The notes: generated by a model from the letters alone, not told the origin. 64,000 nucleotides of DNA from Aurifilum marmelostoma (GCA_027559495.1 JAMXSV010000005.1:62001-126000), one strand, 5' to 3'. Numbered from the stretch's first letter, positions 23,342 to 35,800 are shown. Numbers and translations: made by a program.

Positions 23342-25471
23342 CACGGCAGGCGTCTGTCGAAGTTGGTGGCTCGTTAATGAGAACAGGTCGAGATACGAGA
23401 AATTGGCAGCGCCGTGGGAGGTTCGATGGACGTAGGAAGCCTTCAGGTCCTTTGTCGATGGAGATGTATTTCGTGAACTGCGACAAGAACACGTTCAATT
23501 AAAGCTGGCCAAGGATGACGGCTCCCGTCCCAAATGTTCAAGGAAAAGGCTAGTGCTAATAATGCTGGTCCGGCCCCCTGAATACTCCTGTGGCTGACTA
23601 AGGTGCCATGAATAGCATAGGTCTTCTTGAAGCCGATGATTATTTGTTTTCTGAGGTCAGTCAGTGCCTCTGGCGTTTCGGAATCTGGTGTACAATCGAT
23701 GCAATCTCTTCTATATCGAATTCTCACCGAATAATGCAGTTCCTTATCACACCACTGGACACCTCACTGTCCGGTCTCGTTGGGAGCATGCGTACTACAG
23801 CTCACTGATGTTCAAGGGAACGCTCCCGATTTCTCCTTAAAACCCGAACCCTGTTGTTTTCTGCCGTAGAATATTTTGAAGTAAAGCCATGGACGCCCCG
23901 CCTTGAAAAGCCAGAGATCTTCGTGTTCATTCATAAAAAGATCTGGAGTAGCGAGAACGGAGAGCAGCGGAGTGGTTTCTACCAATAATAGAGCTGGATT
24001 CACGGTCTCGCGGGTGGCATGCGTATGTTTTGCCTAGCTGTCCGGGGTGACCAAGGTCAATGACACAACCCTGATGTGAAGAAGTAGTGCATTTTTGAAA
24101 ACTTTCTCTTCTTTGACGGGACACCTTGACACCAACAGCTTCCTCCAACATCGTCCACCACTCACCTGATCATCTCAGGCAAACCAGAGCTGGATCAACC
24201 GACCTTTTTTGTTGCCACATTAACAACAGACTTCATCCCATACGGTACGTCCACCCTTTCTCCTGGGTTAGGTCGCCCTTGGCCCGATGCGCAGACTCGG
24301 ATCCCCCCTACAACCGCACGAGGGAAGCAATGCGTGAGCTCAGTGAGACCAGTCAGGCCATCAGCGGCCATCAGCGGCACAGAGTGGCCACTCAAGGTGC
24401 TCAATGACGACGCAAGGCAGCATCTCGGGTGGTGGGCCACAGGCGAGCAAACCTGTTGGCCGCCCATCCCGAGGTCCTCACACGGCTCGATCCAAGTGGC
24501 GGTGGCCAACATCGAGGGAGCGAGACCTGCAGGAACGCAGGGCGAAGACAATGCAACCGCACCACTGCGGTACTCGTCAGCAAAGCAGCCGGCCTGCCAG
24601 CCAGCCTGCCAGCGGACAGATCTCACCTGCCGGGTCGGACTGGAATGATCAAGAGGGCATAGCTGCATTGGATGAAGCTTGCGTCTGCATGGGTAGCTCC
24701 TTGCACCATCAATCGCTGTCTGTACTATGTACTACGGAGAGCAGCACAGGACACGAGCTGCAGCTTCTCGTATGACCTGCTTGCTTGCGATCTGGATGCG
24801 ATAGCCAGATGAGAAAATGCACTCAGAACGACCACCTCGGAACCCCTGGGAACTTGGGACGGCTTCTCGGCCACAAAAAGAGCACCATCTCGGTGATTCT
24901 GTTGGCGTATTGCGATCGAGTCTTGGCCCTGGTGCCCGCCCTGACGTCCTTTGGAGCTCCCAAGTGGTTGGCCCTGCAGATCGCTGTACAAGCTCAGGGG
25001 TGGCGCTGAACAAGTTTGCTCCTCTCCTGCTCCTCCGTCACCACTGCGGATCCCTTGCGTGCCCCTCCTCACTCCTCCTCCTCGTCCTCCTTTCCACCCC
25101 ACAGACGAGTGGTCAGGTGCTACTGCCAGTCCACCGTCAGCTGGGAGGATTGAAAAGAAGCATTTTTCATCAAGAAATCACGAGCACAAGATTTAACGAC
25201 AGGACAAAAGAGAGAGAGAGACATTGGTTGTCAATTTCTCCAAACTCGCTCCTAGCTACTTAGTAGCTGGCTGGCGTGTCTGGGGGCCTGAGCTCTCTCT
25301 TGTTTTGGTGGGCTCGGGACTGGAACTCCCTGGGTGTACTTGGTCCCTGGAACCCCGCTGTGCCGAGCGTTTTGGGTTTTGCTGGTTGGGTCATCCCTGT
25401 CCTCGCCCCGTTTTGCTAACAGCTCACGCCATTCGTCCAGTCACCGACCGTCCTTCGTCACCGTAGCAAAT
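23342..25471. other. Divergent intergenic region between epsin and cyclophilin
   Basis: 2.1 kb holding two divergent promoters. About 24360-24620 has short local duplications (gccatcagcg twice, gccagcctgcc-like twice). The 200 bases before 25472 look like a pyrimidine-rich 5' leader. No gene is supported; open frames here lack domains. Confidence 0.5.
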
Positions 25472-26757
25472 ATGGCTGCCCCGCTTCTGTCGATGCCCCG
25501 CGTCGCCTTTACCTCGACCTGCTTCCGTTCAGCAGCTTCTTCTGCCCCTCGTTTTTCCTCCCCTTCTTCCTTCCACACCACCTTCAAGCCTCTCTCAGCT
25601 TCGACATCTTCTGCCTTCAGACACTCCACCAAACCAATTTCATCTCGTCTCTTCTCATCAACTTCCATCGCCATGTCTAACAAGGTGTAAGTTGAGCTCC
25701 TCGGCTTTTATTCCATCTCGACGGCGTGTCCCTTCCGTCGAGCTTCGGCCTGGGCCCTCGCTGCCTTCTGGAAGCTTCCCAAGCAAGCTCACTATGCTGA
25801 CACCTTCTCCCGACAGCTTCTTCGAGATTGAGTGGGAGGGTCCCGTCCTGGACGCCAGCTACCGTCCCACCAGCGAAGTGAAGGGTAAGTTCCATAGCTG
25901 CCATCATCATCATTATGATAATCATCGTCATCAACCATAGCCATCAAGACCATCGTCACGTTGCCCTTCACCTTCCTGTTGCCGTACTTCCCCTCCTTCC
26001 CCCCTCCCCCTCTCTGCGCACAGCCACCCCCTCAGCTGTACCCGCACCCAGCATCAACCATCCTCCCCACCTGGCCATTTCATCGCCCCCCTGCTGTAGA
26101 ATCAATAGCTAACCTTCACTTTCCCATCGTACAGTCCAGACCGGCCGCATCAACTTCGAGCTCTACAACAGCATCGTCCCCAAGACTGCTGAGAACTTCC
26201 GTGCTCTCTGCACTGGCGAGAAGGGCTTCGGTTACAAGGGCTCCTCTTTCCACCGTATCATCCCTGAGTTCATGCTCCAGGGTGGTGACTTCACCCGTGG
26301 CAACGTTAGTTGAATACCCAGGGTGTTCAATACGGCCTGCACGTTTTTAACAAATACCGTACATAAGTGTGCTGACCATCATCATAGGGCACTGGTGGCA
26401 AGTCCATCTACGGCGAGAAGTTCGCTGATGAGAACTTCCAGGAGAAGCACAAGGAGCCCTTCCTGCTCTCCATGGCTAACGCTGGCCCCAACACGTGAGT
26501 TCCTATTTTTTCTACATCTGCTTTCTGTCTCCGTTCTTGAATACCTACTGACATGGCTTCCCTCCTGTAGCAACGGCAGCCAGTTCTTCATCACCACCGT
26601 GAAGACCGAGTGGCTGGATGGCCGCCACGTCGTCTTCGGCAAGGTCGCTGACGAGGAGGGCAAGCGGGTTGTCAAGTCTATTGAGGCTGTTGGCTCTCCC
26701 AGCGGCAACGTCAAGTACACCAAGAAGCCCACCATCATCAACTCTGGTGAGGCCTAA
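25472..26757 (+). CDS. csr-1: Cyclophilin-type peptidyl-prolyl isomerase, mitochondrial and cytosolic forms
   Basis: Five exons: 25472-25686, 25817-25884, 26135-26304, 26388-26494 and 26571-26757, with GT-AG introns of 130, 250, 83 and 76 bp, encode 248 residues. Residues 1 to about 66 are rich in Ser, Arg, Phe and Ala with no acidic residues, a mitochondrial targeting peptide. A second ATG at 25673 (MSNKV) starts the bare cyclophilin domain of 181 residues, so one gene can give both forms, as in the Neurospora cyclosporin-resistance gene. Hallmarks are present: SSFHRIIPEFMLQGGDF with the catalytic Arg, GKSIYGEKFADENF, LLSMANAGPNTNGSQFF and the Trp of EWLDGRHVVFGKV that contacts cyclosporin A. 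It catalyses proline cis-trans isomerisation in protein folding. Confidence 0.96.
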
Positions 26758-27465
26758 GTCTGTCAATGGCTATGTCTTGGACGTTTTGACGAATTAAAGG
26801 GAATGGAGTAAACCAAAAGTTAGAGATATCATCGTCAACTTGCGTGCTATTGCCGTTCCTTGACCGAATTCAAACAAAGTGCCTGTGCAAAACCCCCCAA
26901 TGGTTTTCAGTATCAAGTCCCTCCTTAGTTGTATGCAGTGGTATTATCAGACGTGTCGAACATGACCCGCATACCCGTTCTGCTCCAGTCTAATGCTGTC
27001 GTCATCGTGTCTTGCGACGTACGATGCTGAAATCTTAATCACTGTATATGGAAATCACTGGCTGGCCTGATGTTAAGTTTGTAATTTCACCAAACATCAT
27101 TGAAAGTCTTTCTCCGTATGAATGAACAACCTTGTGGCGACAATGATATATATATATCTCAGTAAGAAGCCCCATGTTCCTTGCAGTGCCCAGACCTAAA
27201 ACGCCATCATCGTCCTGCTAGCCATGCCCCAAAAGCAATCCGGTATAGTGACGCCTGCCATCCCTTTATCGTTGTTTGGCTATGCTCTTCCTGCCTGAAT
27301 TTTGATGGGTGTAGAAGAAGGTATGTATTTAATGACCCCGTGATTCTTTTCTTCCTCCGGATTTGACAACAAACACTTCGTCTGGATGTCTTGCGAAAAG
27401 CAGCACATTTTCTGCCGTGGCATAGGTGTTCCGTCTACTCCTCAACGCAACCGCTTAGACTTATC
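26758..27465. other. Convergent intergenic region
   Basis: 3' flanks of the cyclophilin (plus) and RPC34 (minus) genes. A short TA run lies near 27148. Nothing else is supported. Confidence 0.5.
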
Positions 27466-28653
27466 TCAATCTCCCAGCCAACGCTGGAAGTAGACACAAT
27501 TCCCGGGGCTCACAGGGCCGCCCTCCTCGCACAAGTCGAAGACTGGACAGTTCCCACATGGTGCCTCGGTCAGGCCGTTGCTCAGCGGTCCGGCACCCAT
27601 ATCTCCGGCCTGGAGCTCGAGCAAGTCCTCGTCCACGCCCTCGTCGCCCCGCATCAGTGCGGTAAGCGGAGTCGGGTCGACGACGGTGGGACGCACTGTT
27701 CTGTATCCCTGTGTCTTTCCCACGCGCACTGGCTCGACGAGGCCGTCGTACACGAGGACATCGACGAGCTGCTGGACGTCGGCGATGGTCAGGGTCGTGT
27801 TGGACGTGATGCCGCCGGTGGAGATGGCCTCGGCGAGGTGGCGCGTGGTCGGGTAAGCGTTGTAGCCCGCGGGGAGGGGGAGGAGCTGGGTTCGCCTTTG
27901 CTCGCGGCGCGGCTTTCCGGTGGGCTTGGGCGGAGCGGGGTCGTCGGCGGACATGTCGTCGGCGGCACGCTTCTTGCCCTTGCCCAAGCTCGAGGGGTCG
28001 CCCTTGAGGATGCCCTTCTTGGGCTGCTTCTCCTTCCTGGCGCTGGCGACGTGCACGCTGCGGTAGGTGCTCTGCCGCGTAATGTAGTCGAAGATGACCT
28101 TGAGCAGCTCCGAGATGAATGCCTCGTCCAGGCTGCCGTCGGTGAACCACGGCCCGCCGGTGGCCTTGTCGCTCGGGCGTAGGCTAGCCTTGATATACAT
28201 CTTCTTATTCGGGTGCTCCACACTCTTCATGTCCTTGATGTAGACTTTGCTCTCGAGCCACTTGAGGTGGGCCTTGAGCACAGAGTCGTGCATGCCGAGG
28301 CGTGCCTTGAGGGTGCGTGACCAGATGCCATCGGCGCCAGCATCCTCAATCATCTCGTAGACCATGGCCTGTTCGCGGTTCAGGTGCCGGTACTTTTCAG
28401 CGTCGGCGGCCGAGCGCCACTTCCAGAGGATGCCGCCGCCTTGTCGGTTGGTGACAATGAAAAGCTTCTCTGTCATCAGCCTCTGGATGAGCGTCGAGAG
28501 AACGTGAACCTCGCTGGTGATGCCGAGGTCGAGGAGGTCCTCCTGGGAGAACAGCGTCTCCCCAGAAGCGACGCAGGCATCGTAGAGCGAGTCCTTGAGG
28601 ACCGAGAGCTTGGCAGGGTCCATGTCGGACCCTGCTGGGGAGGCAGCCGCCAT
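27466..28653 (-). CDS. RPC34: DNA-directed RNA polymerase III subunit RPC6 (RPC34)
   Basis: A single exon of 395 residues, longer than the yeast and human proteins (about 316) because of a Lys/Pro-rich insert around residues 205-255 (KEKQPKKGILKGDP to KPRREQRR). N-terminal winged helices are recognisable: FSQEDLLDLGI, LMTEKLFIVTNRQGG, REQAMVYEMIEDAG and IWSRTLKARLGM. LKWLESKVYIKDMKSVEHP is a family signature. The C-terminus has CGNCPVFDLCEEGGPVSPG followed by NCVYF, the four-Cys motif of the [4Fe-4S] cluster in this subunit. The protein is part of the RPC82-RPC34-RPC31 subcomplex that contacts TFIIIB and opens the promoter in the nucleus. A second Met at residue 11 is possible but the first has good context. 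Confidence 0.95.
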   Translation of the reverse strand: MAAASPAGSDMDPAKLSVLKDSLYDACVASGETLFSQEDLLDLGITSEVHVLSTLIQRLMTEKLFIVTNRQGGGILWKWRSAADAEKYRHLNREQAMVYEMIEDAGADGIWSRTLKARLGMHDSVLKAHLKWLESKVYIKDMKSVEHPNKKMYIKASLRPSDKATGGPWFTDGSLDEAFISELLKVIFDYITRQSTYRSVHVASARKEKQPKKGILKGDPSSLGKGKKRAADDMSADDPAPPKPTGKPRREQRRTQLLPLPAGYNAYPTTRHLAEAISTGGITSNTTLTIADVQQLVDVLVYDGLVEPVRVGKTQGYRTVRPTVVDPTPLTALMRGDEGVDEDLLELQAGDMGAGPLSNGLTEAPCGNCPVFDLCEEGGPVSPGNCVYFQRWLGD

Positions 28654-29537
28654 GTTCGGTCTTCTCGAGAGTTCAGGGGTTCGCGAAAGTAGGAGGAACT
28701 GGAGGACGAAGGGCCGGGGGAGAAGTCAAAGAGGCGACGCAGGCCGGTGGTATGTATAGGTTGCGCAGTTGACTCAGTCACTGCTGAGCGGATGGCAATG
28801 GAGCAGGGCTGCTCCCTCACCGAGATGGTGTGCCACTTAGAGGAAACAAGTATCACAGTAACGAGCTATTGCAGAATGTCAAAAAACCCAGATACTATGT
28901 TGAAGAAAGAATGGGAGGCGTTCTCGAGAAAATATGTGGGGTTGAGCGATGTTCAGTAGAGAGAGCCAAGCAGATCACTGCTAAATTTCCCAAACCCCGC
29001 TGAAAAATTACTGCCGCTTTTGGGAACAGGGGCTGGCTGTCTACAAAACTACACCGCCTAGGGCCTAGAAACCAGGCTACCAGGGTTCAGGTCTCTTGGG
29101 GGCATCTCTCAACTACATAGAAAACCTTGAGTGTCTAGAGGCTGTAGCTACTGTACAATGGAAACATAATAACCTTGAGTCACAATGGCCATGACACAAT
29201 GCAGTGTTGTCTGTCCTACAAAGATGGCGCACCAGTCTCGTATAGCCTCCCACAATCCAACATGAAACCCCCAGCCCTCTCAAGGTTCCATGCACTCAGC
29301 GGACTTCTTATAAAATGTGCTGAGAACCTTCGAACCAAGCACTACTATAGGCTGAGGATCTCGAATTTCAATGATAAGAGTCTTTAACAAAAGTCAAGGA
29401 AGGTTGGTCGCTCTAGGGGGGTTCTTTTCCGACTTCCTATTACATCTTGTGCTGACAATGACACGACAAGCTCAAGTGACCCTTGATGGAGCAGTGAAAC
29501 CTTATGTTTAGATGCTAATGCTACAAAGAATGTACAT
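28654..29537. other. Intergenic region
   Basis: Promoter side of RPC34 and 3' flank of the GH2 gene (both minus). No gene or clear element is seen. Confidence 0.5.
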
Positions 29538-32219
29538 TTACTTGGTCTGGATCATGACCTCTCCCTGCTGCAGCCCTTGTGCGGTCGCCGTCACCGTGAT
29601 CTCGCCGACGGCTCCTGCCTTCGCACGCACAATCACCAGAGCAAGGCCACTAAACGCGGCTCTAGAGGCAGATGGAAACGGGGTGTAGTCTGCAGGGTAG
29701 CCATTATCCGTGGCAACGATCTCGCCGGGACCATCGACGCTGAAAGTGATGGTATTGTTGGCCCGAGGAGAAACATTGCCACTGGCATCCACGACAGATG
29801 CCGTGATGAACGACAGGTCAACACCATCTGCCTGGATAGTGGCCCTGTCGGCACTCACATTCAGTCCAGCAGCGTCTCCAGCAGTCTGCACAGAGGCGCT
29901 TGCCCAGCTGCCGTTGCCCTTGGTGGTCACCACGCTCAGCCTGCCCGGCTGATACACCACATCATCCCACCTAAAGCGGTACTCGTACTCGCTCCTCGTC
30001 CTGGTCCCCAGCGACACGTTGTTCAAGAACAGCTCCGCGGTATCCGCGCTCGAGAAAACATGCACGGGCGTGACCAGACCCTCGCGCTCCGGCCATGTCC
30101 AGTGGGGTACGATGTGTGCCATCTTGAGATCTGGCCTCCATCGCGCCTGGTAGATGTAGAACCGATCCTTTTTGAAACCCGCGAGGTCCACGATGCCGCT
30201 GTACGAGCTCCGGTCGTCATACGGCGTCGGCTCCCCAAGGTAGTCAAACCCTGACCAGACAAACTCACCAGCGACATATGGGTTCTCGTCTTGAGATGCA
30301 AAAACCTTGTCCGCGGAGGAGCCGAAGCCTGCCGTGTAAAGCTCATAGGCGCTCACAAACATGTTGGCTGGGTCCTCGCCTGAGGTGGCGTTTGCTGGGG
30401 CGGATGAGTAGTTCGTTACGGGGAATAGGTACGTCCCTCGTGAGCTTAATGCCGAGGCGGTCTCAGAGGACAGAATCATCTTTTCCGGCCAGTCGGCGTG
30501 GTACTCCGGACACAAGGGCTCAGTGGTGATGCCGCTTAGGTTCGAGTAGGCTACAGTGTCCCTGATCCCAGCGCCTTGGTAGTTGAGGTAGAACTGCTCC
30601 ACGACGCTGCTCCATGTGGAATTGGGAAGAGCCTGGTTTTGGCTCGCAGACGAGTGCCTGGTCGAATCCTCCTGAGCTAGGATTTCCCTCAGCTCAACGT
30701 TGATGGCGGCACCCGCCTCGCCTGTTGCCTGCTCGCCCACCTCATTTCCGTAACTCCAGAACACAATGCTCGGGTGGTTCCTGTCTCTCCGTGCCATGTT
30801 CCGTAGATCTGCCTCATGCCAGTCGTCCCAGATGAGGTGGAAATCGTTCTCGGTCTTGTTCAGCTGCCAGCAGTCGAAGATCTCGTCCAGAATCAGGAAG
30901 CCCATCCGGTCCGTGAGGTCGAGCAGCTCTGGGGCGGGAGGATTGTGAGACAGGCGGATTGCGTTGACACCCATCTCTCTCAGGATCTCGAGCTGGCGCT
31001 CCGCAGCCCGCACGTTGAAGGCCGTGCCTATCGCACCAAGATCGGCGTGGTTGTTTACGCCCTGGATCATCACGCGGCCACCATTGACGAGCAAGCCGTT
31101 GTCGGCTGTGTACTTGAGCGAGCGGATGCCGAAACGGGTCGAGTAGGAATCGATCTCTATGCCGTTGCTAAGAGACACGCGAGTGATGGCCTCGTACAGA
31201 TTCGGGTCACCGGCCGGGTATGGATTCCACAATTGAGGATGCTCAATAACGGTAGAACTGTTGATGGAAACAGTCTCATTTGCTCCTAAAGTTCGGCTCG
31301 CGCTCGGAAAGGAGGTGACTTTGGCTCCTGTCAAGCCGGAGCCGGCATCGTAGACATGAACGTCCGTCACGAGATCGATCGCCTGCGCTGTCGAGCCTGC
31401 ATTCTCGAGCTTCACCACCAGCTCAAGCACGGCCGACTTGCTAGACACGTCGCTGGCCGTGATCTGTGTCCCGTAATGGCCCACGTGCGCCGGCGCCGTC
31501 TTCGTCAGCCACACGTTGCGGTATATGCCTGCGCCGGGATACCATCTTGAGGACATGTTGGGGTTGTCTACCCGGATGGCCAACAGGTTGTCATCGCCAG
31601 GCTTAAGATATGGAGTGATGTCCAGCTGCCAGGAGTTGTATGGATATGGCCATCCGCCCACCAACTCGCCGTTGACCCAGACAATAGCATAGGCCGTGGC
31701 GCCGTCAACATCTAGAAACGCCAGCCTGCCTTCATCCACTTCGCCTTGCGTCCAAGAGACACTCCTCCGGTACCATCCGACACCCTGAACCGGCAACCTG
31801 CCCATGGTACCAGGAACAATGGGGTCGTCATCGGTGTAGAATGGTCCCTTGATCGCCCAGTCGTGCGGCAGCGTGACCGTCTCCCACGAGCTGTCATCAA
31901 ATTCTTTCTGTAGGTACGAGACATTGCTTCCTGGTGGCTCGGCATCTGGGTATAGGTACCTGTTGCTGGAGTTGACGATGAACTCGTTGGCGGCTGGGAG
32001 GATCCATGGCTTCAGTACCTCGAGGGTCAGGTTCGCCTGATCGGGACGGATATCGTAGGTCAAACCATCAGGGTTCTCTTCGAACCGCTTGAACTTCCAG
32101 CCTGGGTTGAGGCTAGTACGCTCACGGCCAACTGTGACAGAGATGTTCCTTGATATTATCGAGGCCGAGGCGAGTGAGATACCCGGGAACCAAAGCAAAG
32201 CCAATGTCAGGACTGCCAT
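29538..32219 (-). CDS. Secreted glycoside hydrolase family 2, beta-galactosidase-like
   Basis: A single exon. The chosen start (32219) has an ideal context (agccATGg) and opens directly into a signal peptide, MAVLTLALLWFPGISLASA, giving 893 residues. The frame is open back to an ATG at 32297 (919 residues). Domains in order: sugar-binding jelly roll (TLPHDWAIKGPF, GWYRRSVSW, SSRWYPGAGIYRNVWL), an immunoglobulin-like domain, and the TIM barrel (QGVNNHADLGAIG, MGVNAIRLSHNPP). The acid/base Glu is in FWSYGNEVGEQ and the nucleophile Glu probably in MILSSETASAL. Two beta-sandwich domains follow, of the DUF4982 and C-terminal GH2 kind. Expected role: release of terminal beta-galactosyl (or related) residues from plant polysaccharides outside the cell. 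Exact substrate not readable. Confidence 0.9.
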   Translation of the reverse strand: MAVLTLALLWFPGISLASASIISRNISVTVGRERTSLNPGWKFKRFEENPDGLTYDIRPDQANLTLEVLKPWILPAANEFIVNSSNRYLYPDAEPPGSNVSYLQKEFDDSSWETVTLPHDWAIKGPFYTDDDPIVPGTMGRLPVQGVGWYRRSVSWTQGEVDEGRLAFLDVDGATAYAIVWVNGELVGGWPYPYNSWQLDITPYLKPGDDNLLAIRVDNPNMSSRWYPGAGIYRNVWLTKTAPAHVGHYGTQITASDVSSKSAVLELVVKLENAGSTAQAIDLVTDVHVYDAGSGLTGAKVTSFPSASRTLGANETVSINSSTVIEHPQLWNPYPAGDPNLYEAITRVSLSNGIEIDSYSTRFGIRSLKYTADNGLLVNGGRVMIQGVNNHADLGAIGTAFNVRAAERQLEILREMGVNAIRLSHNPPAPELLDLTDRMGFLILDEIFDCWQLNKTENDFHLIWDDWHEADLRNMARRDRNHPSIVFWSYGNEVGEQATGEAGAAINVELREILAQEDSTRHSSASQNQALPNSTWSSVVEQFYLNYQGAGIRDTVAYSNLSGITTEPLCPEYHADWPEKMILSSETASALSSRGTYLFPVTNYSSAPANATSGEDPANMFVSAYELYTAGFGSSADKVFASQDENPYVAGEFVWSGFDYLGEPTPYDDRSSYSGIVDLAGFKKDRFYIYQARWRPDLKMAHIVPHWTWPEREGLVTPVHVFSSADTAELFLNNVSLGTRTRSEYEYRFRWDDVVYQPGRLSVVTTKGNGSWASASVQTAGDAAGLNVSADRATIQADGVDLSFITASVVDASGNVSPRANNTITFSVDGPGEIVATDNGYPADYTPFPSASRAAFSGLALVIVRAKAGAVGEITVTATAQGLQQGEVMIQTK

Positions 32220-32838
32220 GGCTCTCATCACAACGGACGCCGTAGTACCGCTGCCCAAACTCATTCTGTCGGCAATGGCAAGTGGCACTGTGATCATCTG
32301 TGAGGCCAGACACGATCCTCGAGTCTTAGGAACATCGCCATGAAGCCTTCAGCGCATGGGATGTTAACTTTTATAATTGTTGCTTGCCGAGGTCTCAAAG
32401 CCATGACAGCTTTGGGTTTTGTTCGTGGAAAGAATCGTGGGCCCATCATTTTTAGCCAATATAGCCTAATTGACCAGGGCTGTGGAAAAGATGTACATAT
32501 GATCGTCCAGCTCGGTGTGGTGCAGACCGAAGTCGAGCAGTTATAGAATCTCCAAATCGCTCGCTTCAGCAGCAAACCTAGCCTTCTTCCTCCACAACAA
32601 AGTTCACCCCCGAAGGTTTCAACTCCACTGTGTGACCTTCAGACCCTGGACGATGTTACTTCGTGGATTAATTACTTCCCCTTCATAATGCTCGCAGCAT
32701 GGCAGTCTAGTTCGAGACCTTCCACCCTCCCTTACCTTGGGCATAGAAGAAATACCGATGTCTAGGCAACACTGAAATCTCGAAACTTATCCCTTTAGCC
32801 ATGTGAGGACGTCTTCAGAGGCACAGATACCAGAATGC
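32220..32838. other. Intergenic region
   Basis: Promoter of the GH2 gene and 3' flank of the ankyrin-subtilase gene. The first 78 bases could be coding if the upstream GH2 ATG at 32297 is used. Nothing else is supported. Confidence 0.5.
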
Positions 32839-35800
32839 TTAACCCTGGCTCTTCTTAGCTGCCTGAACGAGACTTGACGCAAAATCCCAGAAACGTTCCA
32901 TGTCTTCGTCCTTATCATCCCTCATCGCTTCCTTGATGTCTCTGCTCATCACTCGTTCTATGGAATCGCTGACCGGATCGAGCTGCTCCCACACAGGGAT
33001 GAAGTTGTCTTTTGTCAGTTTTCCCAGTTGAGAAAACGCCCATTTCATACCGTCGGGCTTCGCAAGGTGGTCCAGGTCTGCAGGTTTGATGGCAGTTCCA
33101 ATCACGTTGTTGTTACCCTTATTCACATTGGCAATATAGAGTAACAAGAATGCAGCCTTGACGCAGTAGAGGACCATCGCAGCGAGGCCCGCCCCCAAGG
33201 CCGTCGCCACGCTGGATCCCGTCTCAAACTGGCATTCTGATACTTTGCTCGTGATGCGGTCACTTAGCGAGACTCCAGAGCCAAACTGCTCCTTGACCAC
33301 ATCGACGCCCGGCAGAATATACGAGGTGTCGTCTGGGGTCCAGTTGAAGACTGTCCCATCCGCATTAGCAGCGCCAATGCGGAAGAACTTTGTGGCCACG
33401 GGCCGCTGGGATAGTCCAGCATCGTGAACTTGCCGCTGTCGGGGGCGGAGCAGAACATCAGGGCTCCGCCCTTGACAGCCTTCCCCAGAACTTCGTGCAG
33501 CTTGTCCTTGGCTGGACTGCTCTCACTAGACATGGGCAGAGTCCACGACATGGAAATGATGGTCGCTTTCTTGTCGAGAGCAGCCTCGATAGCCTAAGAA
33601 GGGTCCATTAGAATCCGGTCATGCTAGTAGGACTTTGGATTCCCAAAATCGAGTTACCTGAGCTGCCGAATCCATGACAATCTGATTTCTGCTATCGGCA
33701 GTAGCGAATGTTTTGAGCCGGATTGGGTAGATTTTAGCCATTGGACAGACCCTTGAGATCATGCTTGCCATGACCGTTCCATGTCCTCGAGCTGACGAGT
33801 AAGGGGGCCGAAGACCGTTGTGGAAATCGAAGCTCTTACCCTCAAGCAGCTGGCCTGTGAAGGCCTTGTCAAACATGTCCACACCGTCGTCGATCAGTGC
33901 GACGATGACATCCCTCTGTACGTCCGGGACTTTGTGCTGTGCCAATTTCAATGTAGCCTGCCAGAACTCATGCATGGTACTCGAAAATCGGTCTGTCGAC
34001 TTGAGCCATCTGTGCGAGTTGACTCCCTTGACGGTGATGGAGGATGCCAGGCGAGGCCCGCCTTCAGATGGCACTTTGCGTTCCTCGTCTGTGCTAGCAT
34101 CCCTTCGGATCACCCGAATTATAGGCAGTCCTCTCGCGCCTCTATGTCTATTCAATCTGGCTTCGAAGTCAAGTATCATCTGCTTCATCCACTGTTGACC
34201 GTCGTACAGCTAGAAACGTGTTCAGAATCATTGCGCTCTGACTGAGTTTGGGCACACATACCTGGCTAGGCGGTGGGACGTAAAGAAAGATCCTTCTCAT
34301 CTGAGATAATAATGGGAGGCCTTCAGACTCGCCCCATGCTCGAAGAACAGCATTGCTGCCGCTCCATCGCAGCACCAACTCGGTCAGTCGTCTGTCCGGT
34401 GAGTATTCTATGCTCTCAGAACCGCTGGGTGTGAGTTTTTTCCGGGCATTGGCTTTGCTGCTGACATGGAAGATGGTCTGCGGGCACAAATCCGTCTTCT
34501 GCCAGTCTAATTGTTCCACCACAAATTTCTCCAGAGATTTCTGGATGGCTTCGTCGCTGTGCACTTCGCGCCCCGAGCTGTCCCCCGAGTCCGCGACTGA
34601 AACCCTGATTATGTGTCGGACGCCCTTTGCATAAAGCCAGTCGAAGAAATAGATCATGTCACGGCGGCCTTGCCCCCCGAGTGTTTCGTAGAGATCGCCG
34701 CCATCTTGCTCGTTCTTTGTCCGCCGACCTGGATCGACCTTGACATGTGGGAAGCTCACATACTGAAGGGTCTCGTCGAATCGTAGTCCGGAATTCTTAT
34801 CCTTTCCAAATCGATCGACGAAGGTTCTTAACAGCATACGTTGTGGAAGTCGGTCGTAGTCGAAGCTGATGAGTTTGTCTGGAACCTTTGTCTCAGCTTC
34901 TGCCACAAGTACTAGCGATTTCATATATATGATCGCATATCGATCCACTGACCTTCCGTGTTTTTACCATAGATGAAAACAATGGCGAGCTCTGCATCTC
35001 TCGTTCGCAAGTAGTGCAATTTGAGCTCCTGAAGTATCATTGTCGAATTCCGCTTCTGCTCTTCGATTTTCTCTTTTCTCTCCTTTTCCTCCTCAATCAC
35101 ATTCTGTGGAACGGGGCCTGTAGATGAACGTTTCATCGACTTGTTGGGAGAGTGATCGCGTTGTGTTATTGCAGAAACTCTGAGGTCCGTCCGGGGTTTT
35201 CCAGTGTTGTCTTGATGGTCTTTAAGCCTGAGGCTTGTGATCATGTCTCCAGTATTGTGCGTTATTGCCCGAGATTCTCGTCGCTGATCGCCTTCTCTGA
35301 ACTTGACGGAGCTCGACTGTCTCATCCCTACCTCATCCACATCTCTGATCTCCATTTGTCTTCGTTCTTCTTCCTCTCTTTTCTTCTCCCGACGCCGCTT
35401 CTCTCGCTCATCAAGCTGTTCCACCTCCCCGTCGCCGTCCCGGGCCGTACGAGTGCTACCCGAATCTCCGTATCTTAGTGGCTTCGGGCTTTCATGGAGC
35501 GTTTCAGGTCCCCTGGATTCCCTCGCGACAAGTTCATTCTTGAGATCCGAAGACCTGGGCTGCCCTGCCTGCCTTTTTTCGTCTTCCGCAACGAATCTTC
35601 GATAGGCAGCCTGCCTGAAAGTCTCATACTCTCTGTAGACCGAGAAGTCGTCGATGTTGCTGATATCGAGGAATAGCCTTCCGTGTCCTGAACTACGCTG
35701 CAAAGCCTCGCTGTCCTTTTCCAGGAACATACGTATAATCGACACCCAGGAGTCAGAGAATTCATTGGGTCGCACCGCAACATGCATCGGCGTGTGTCCA

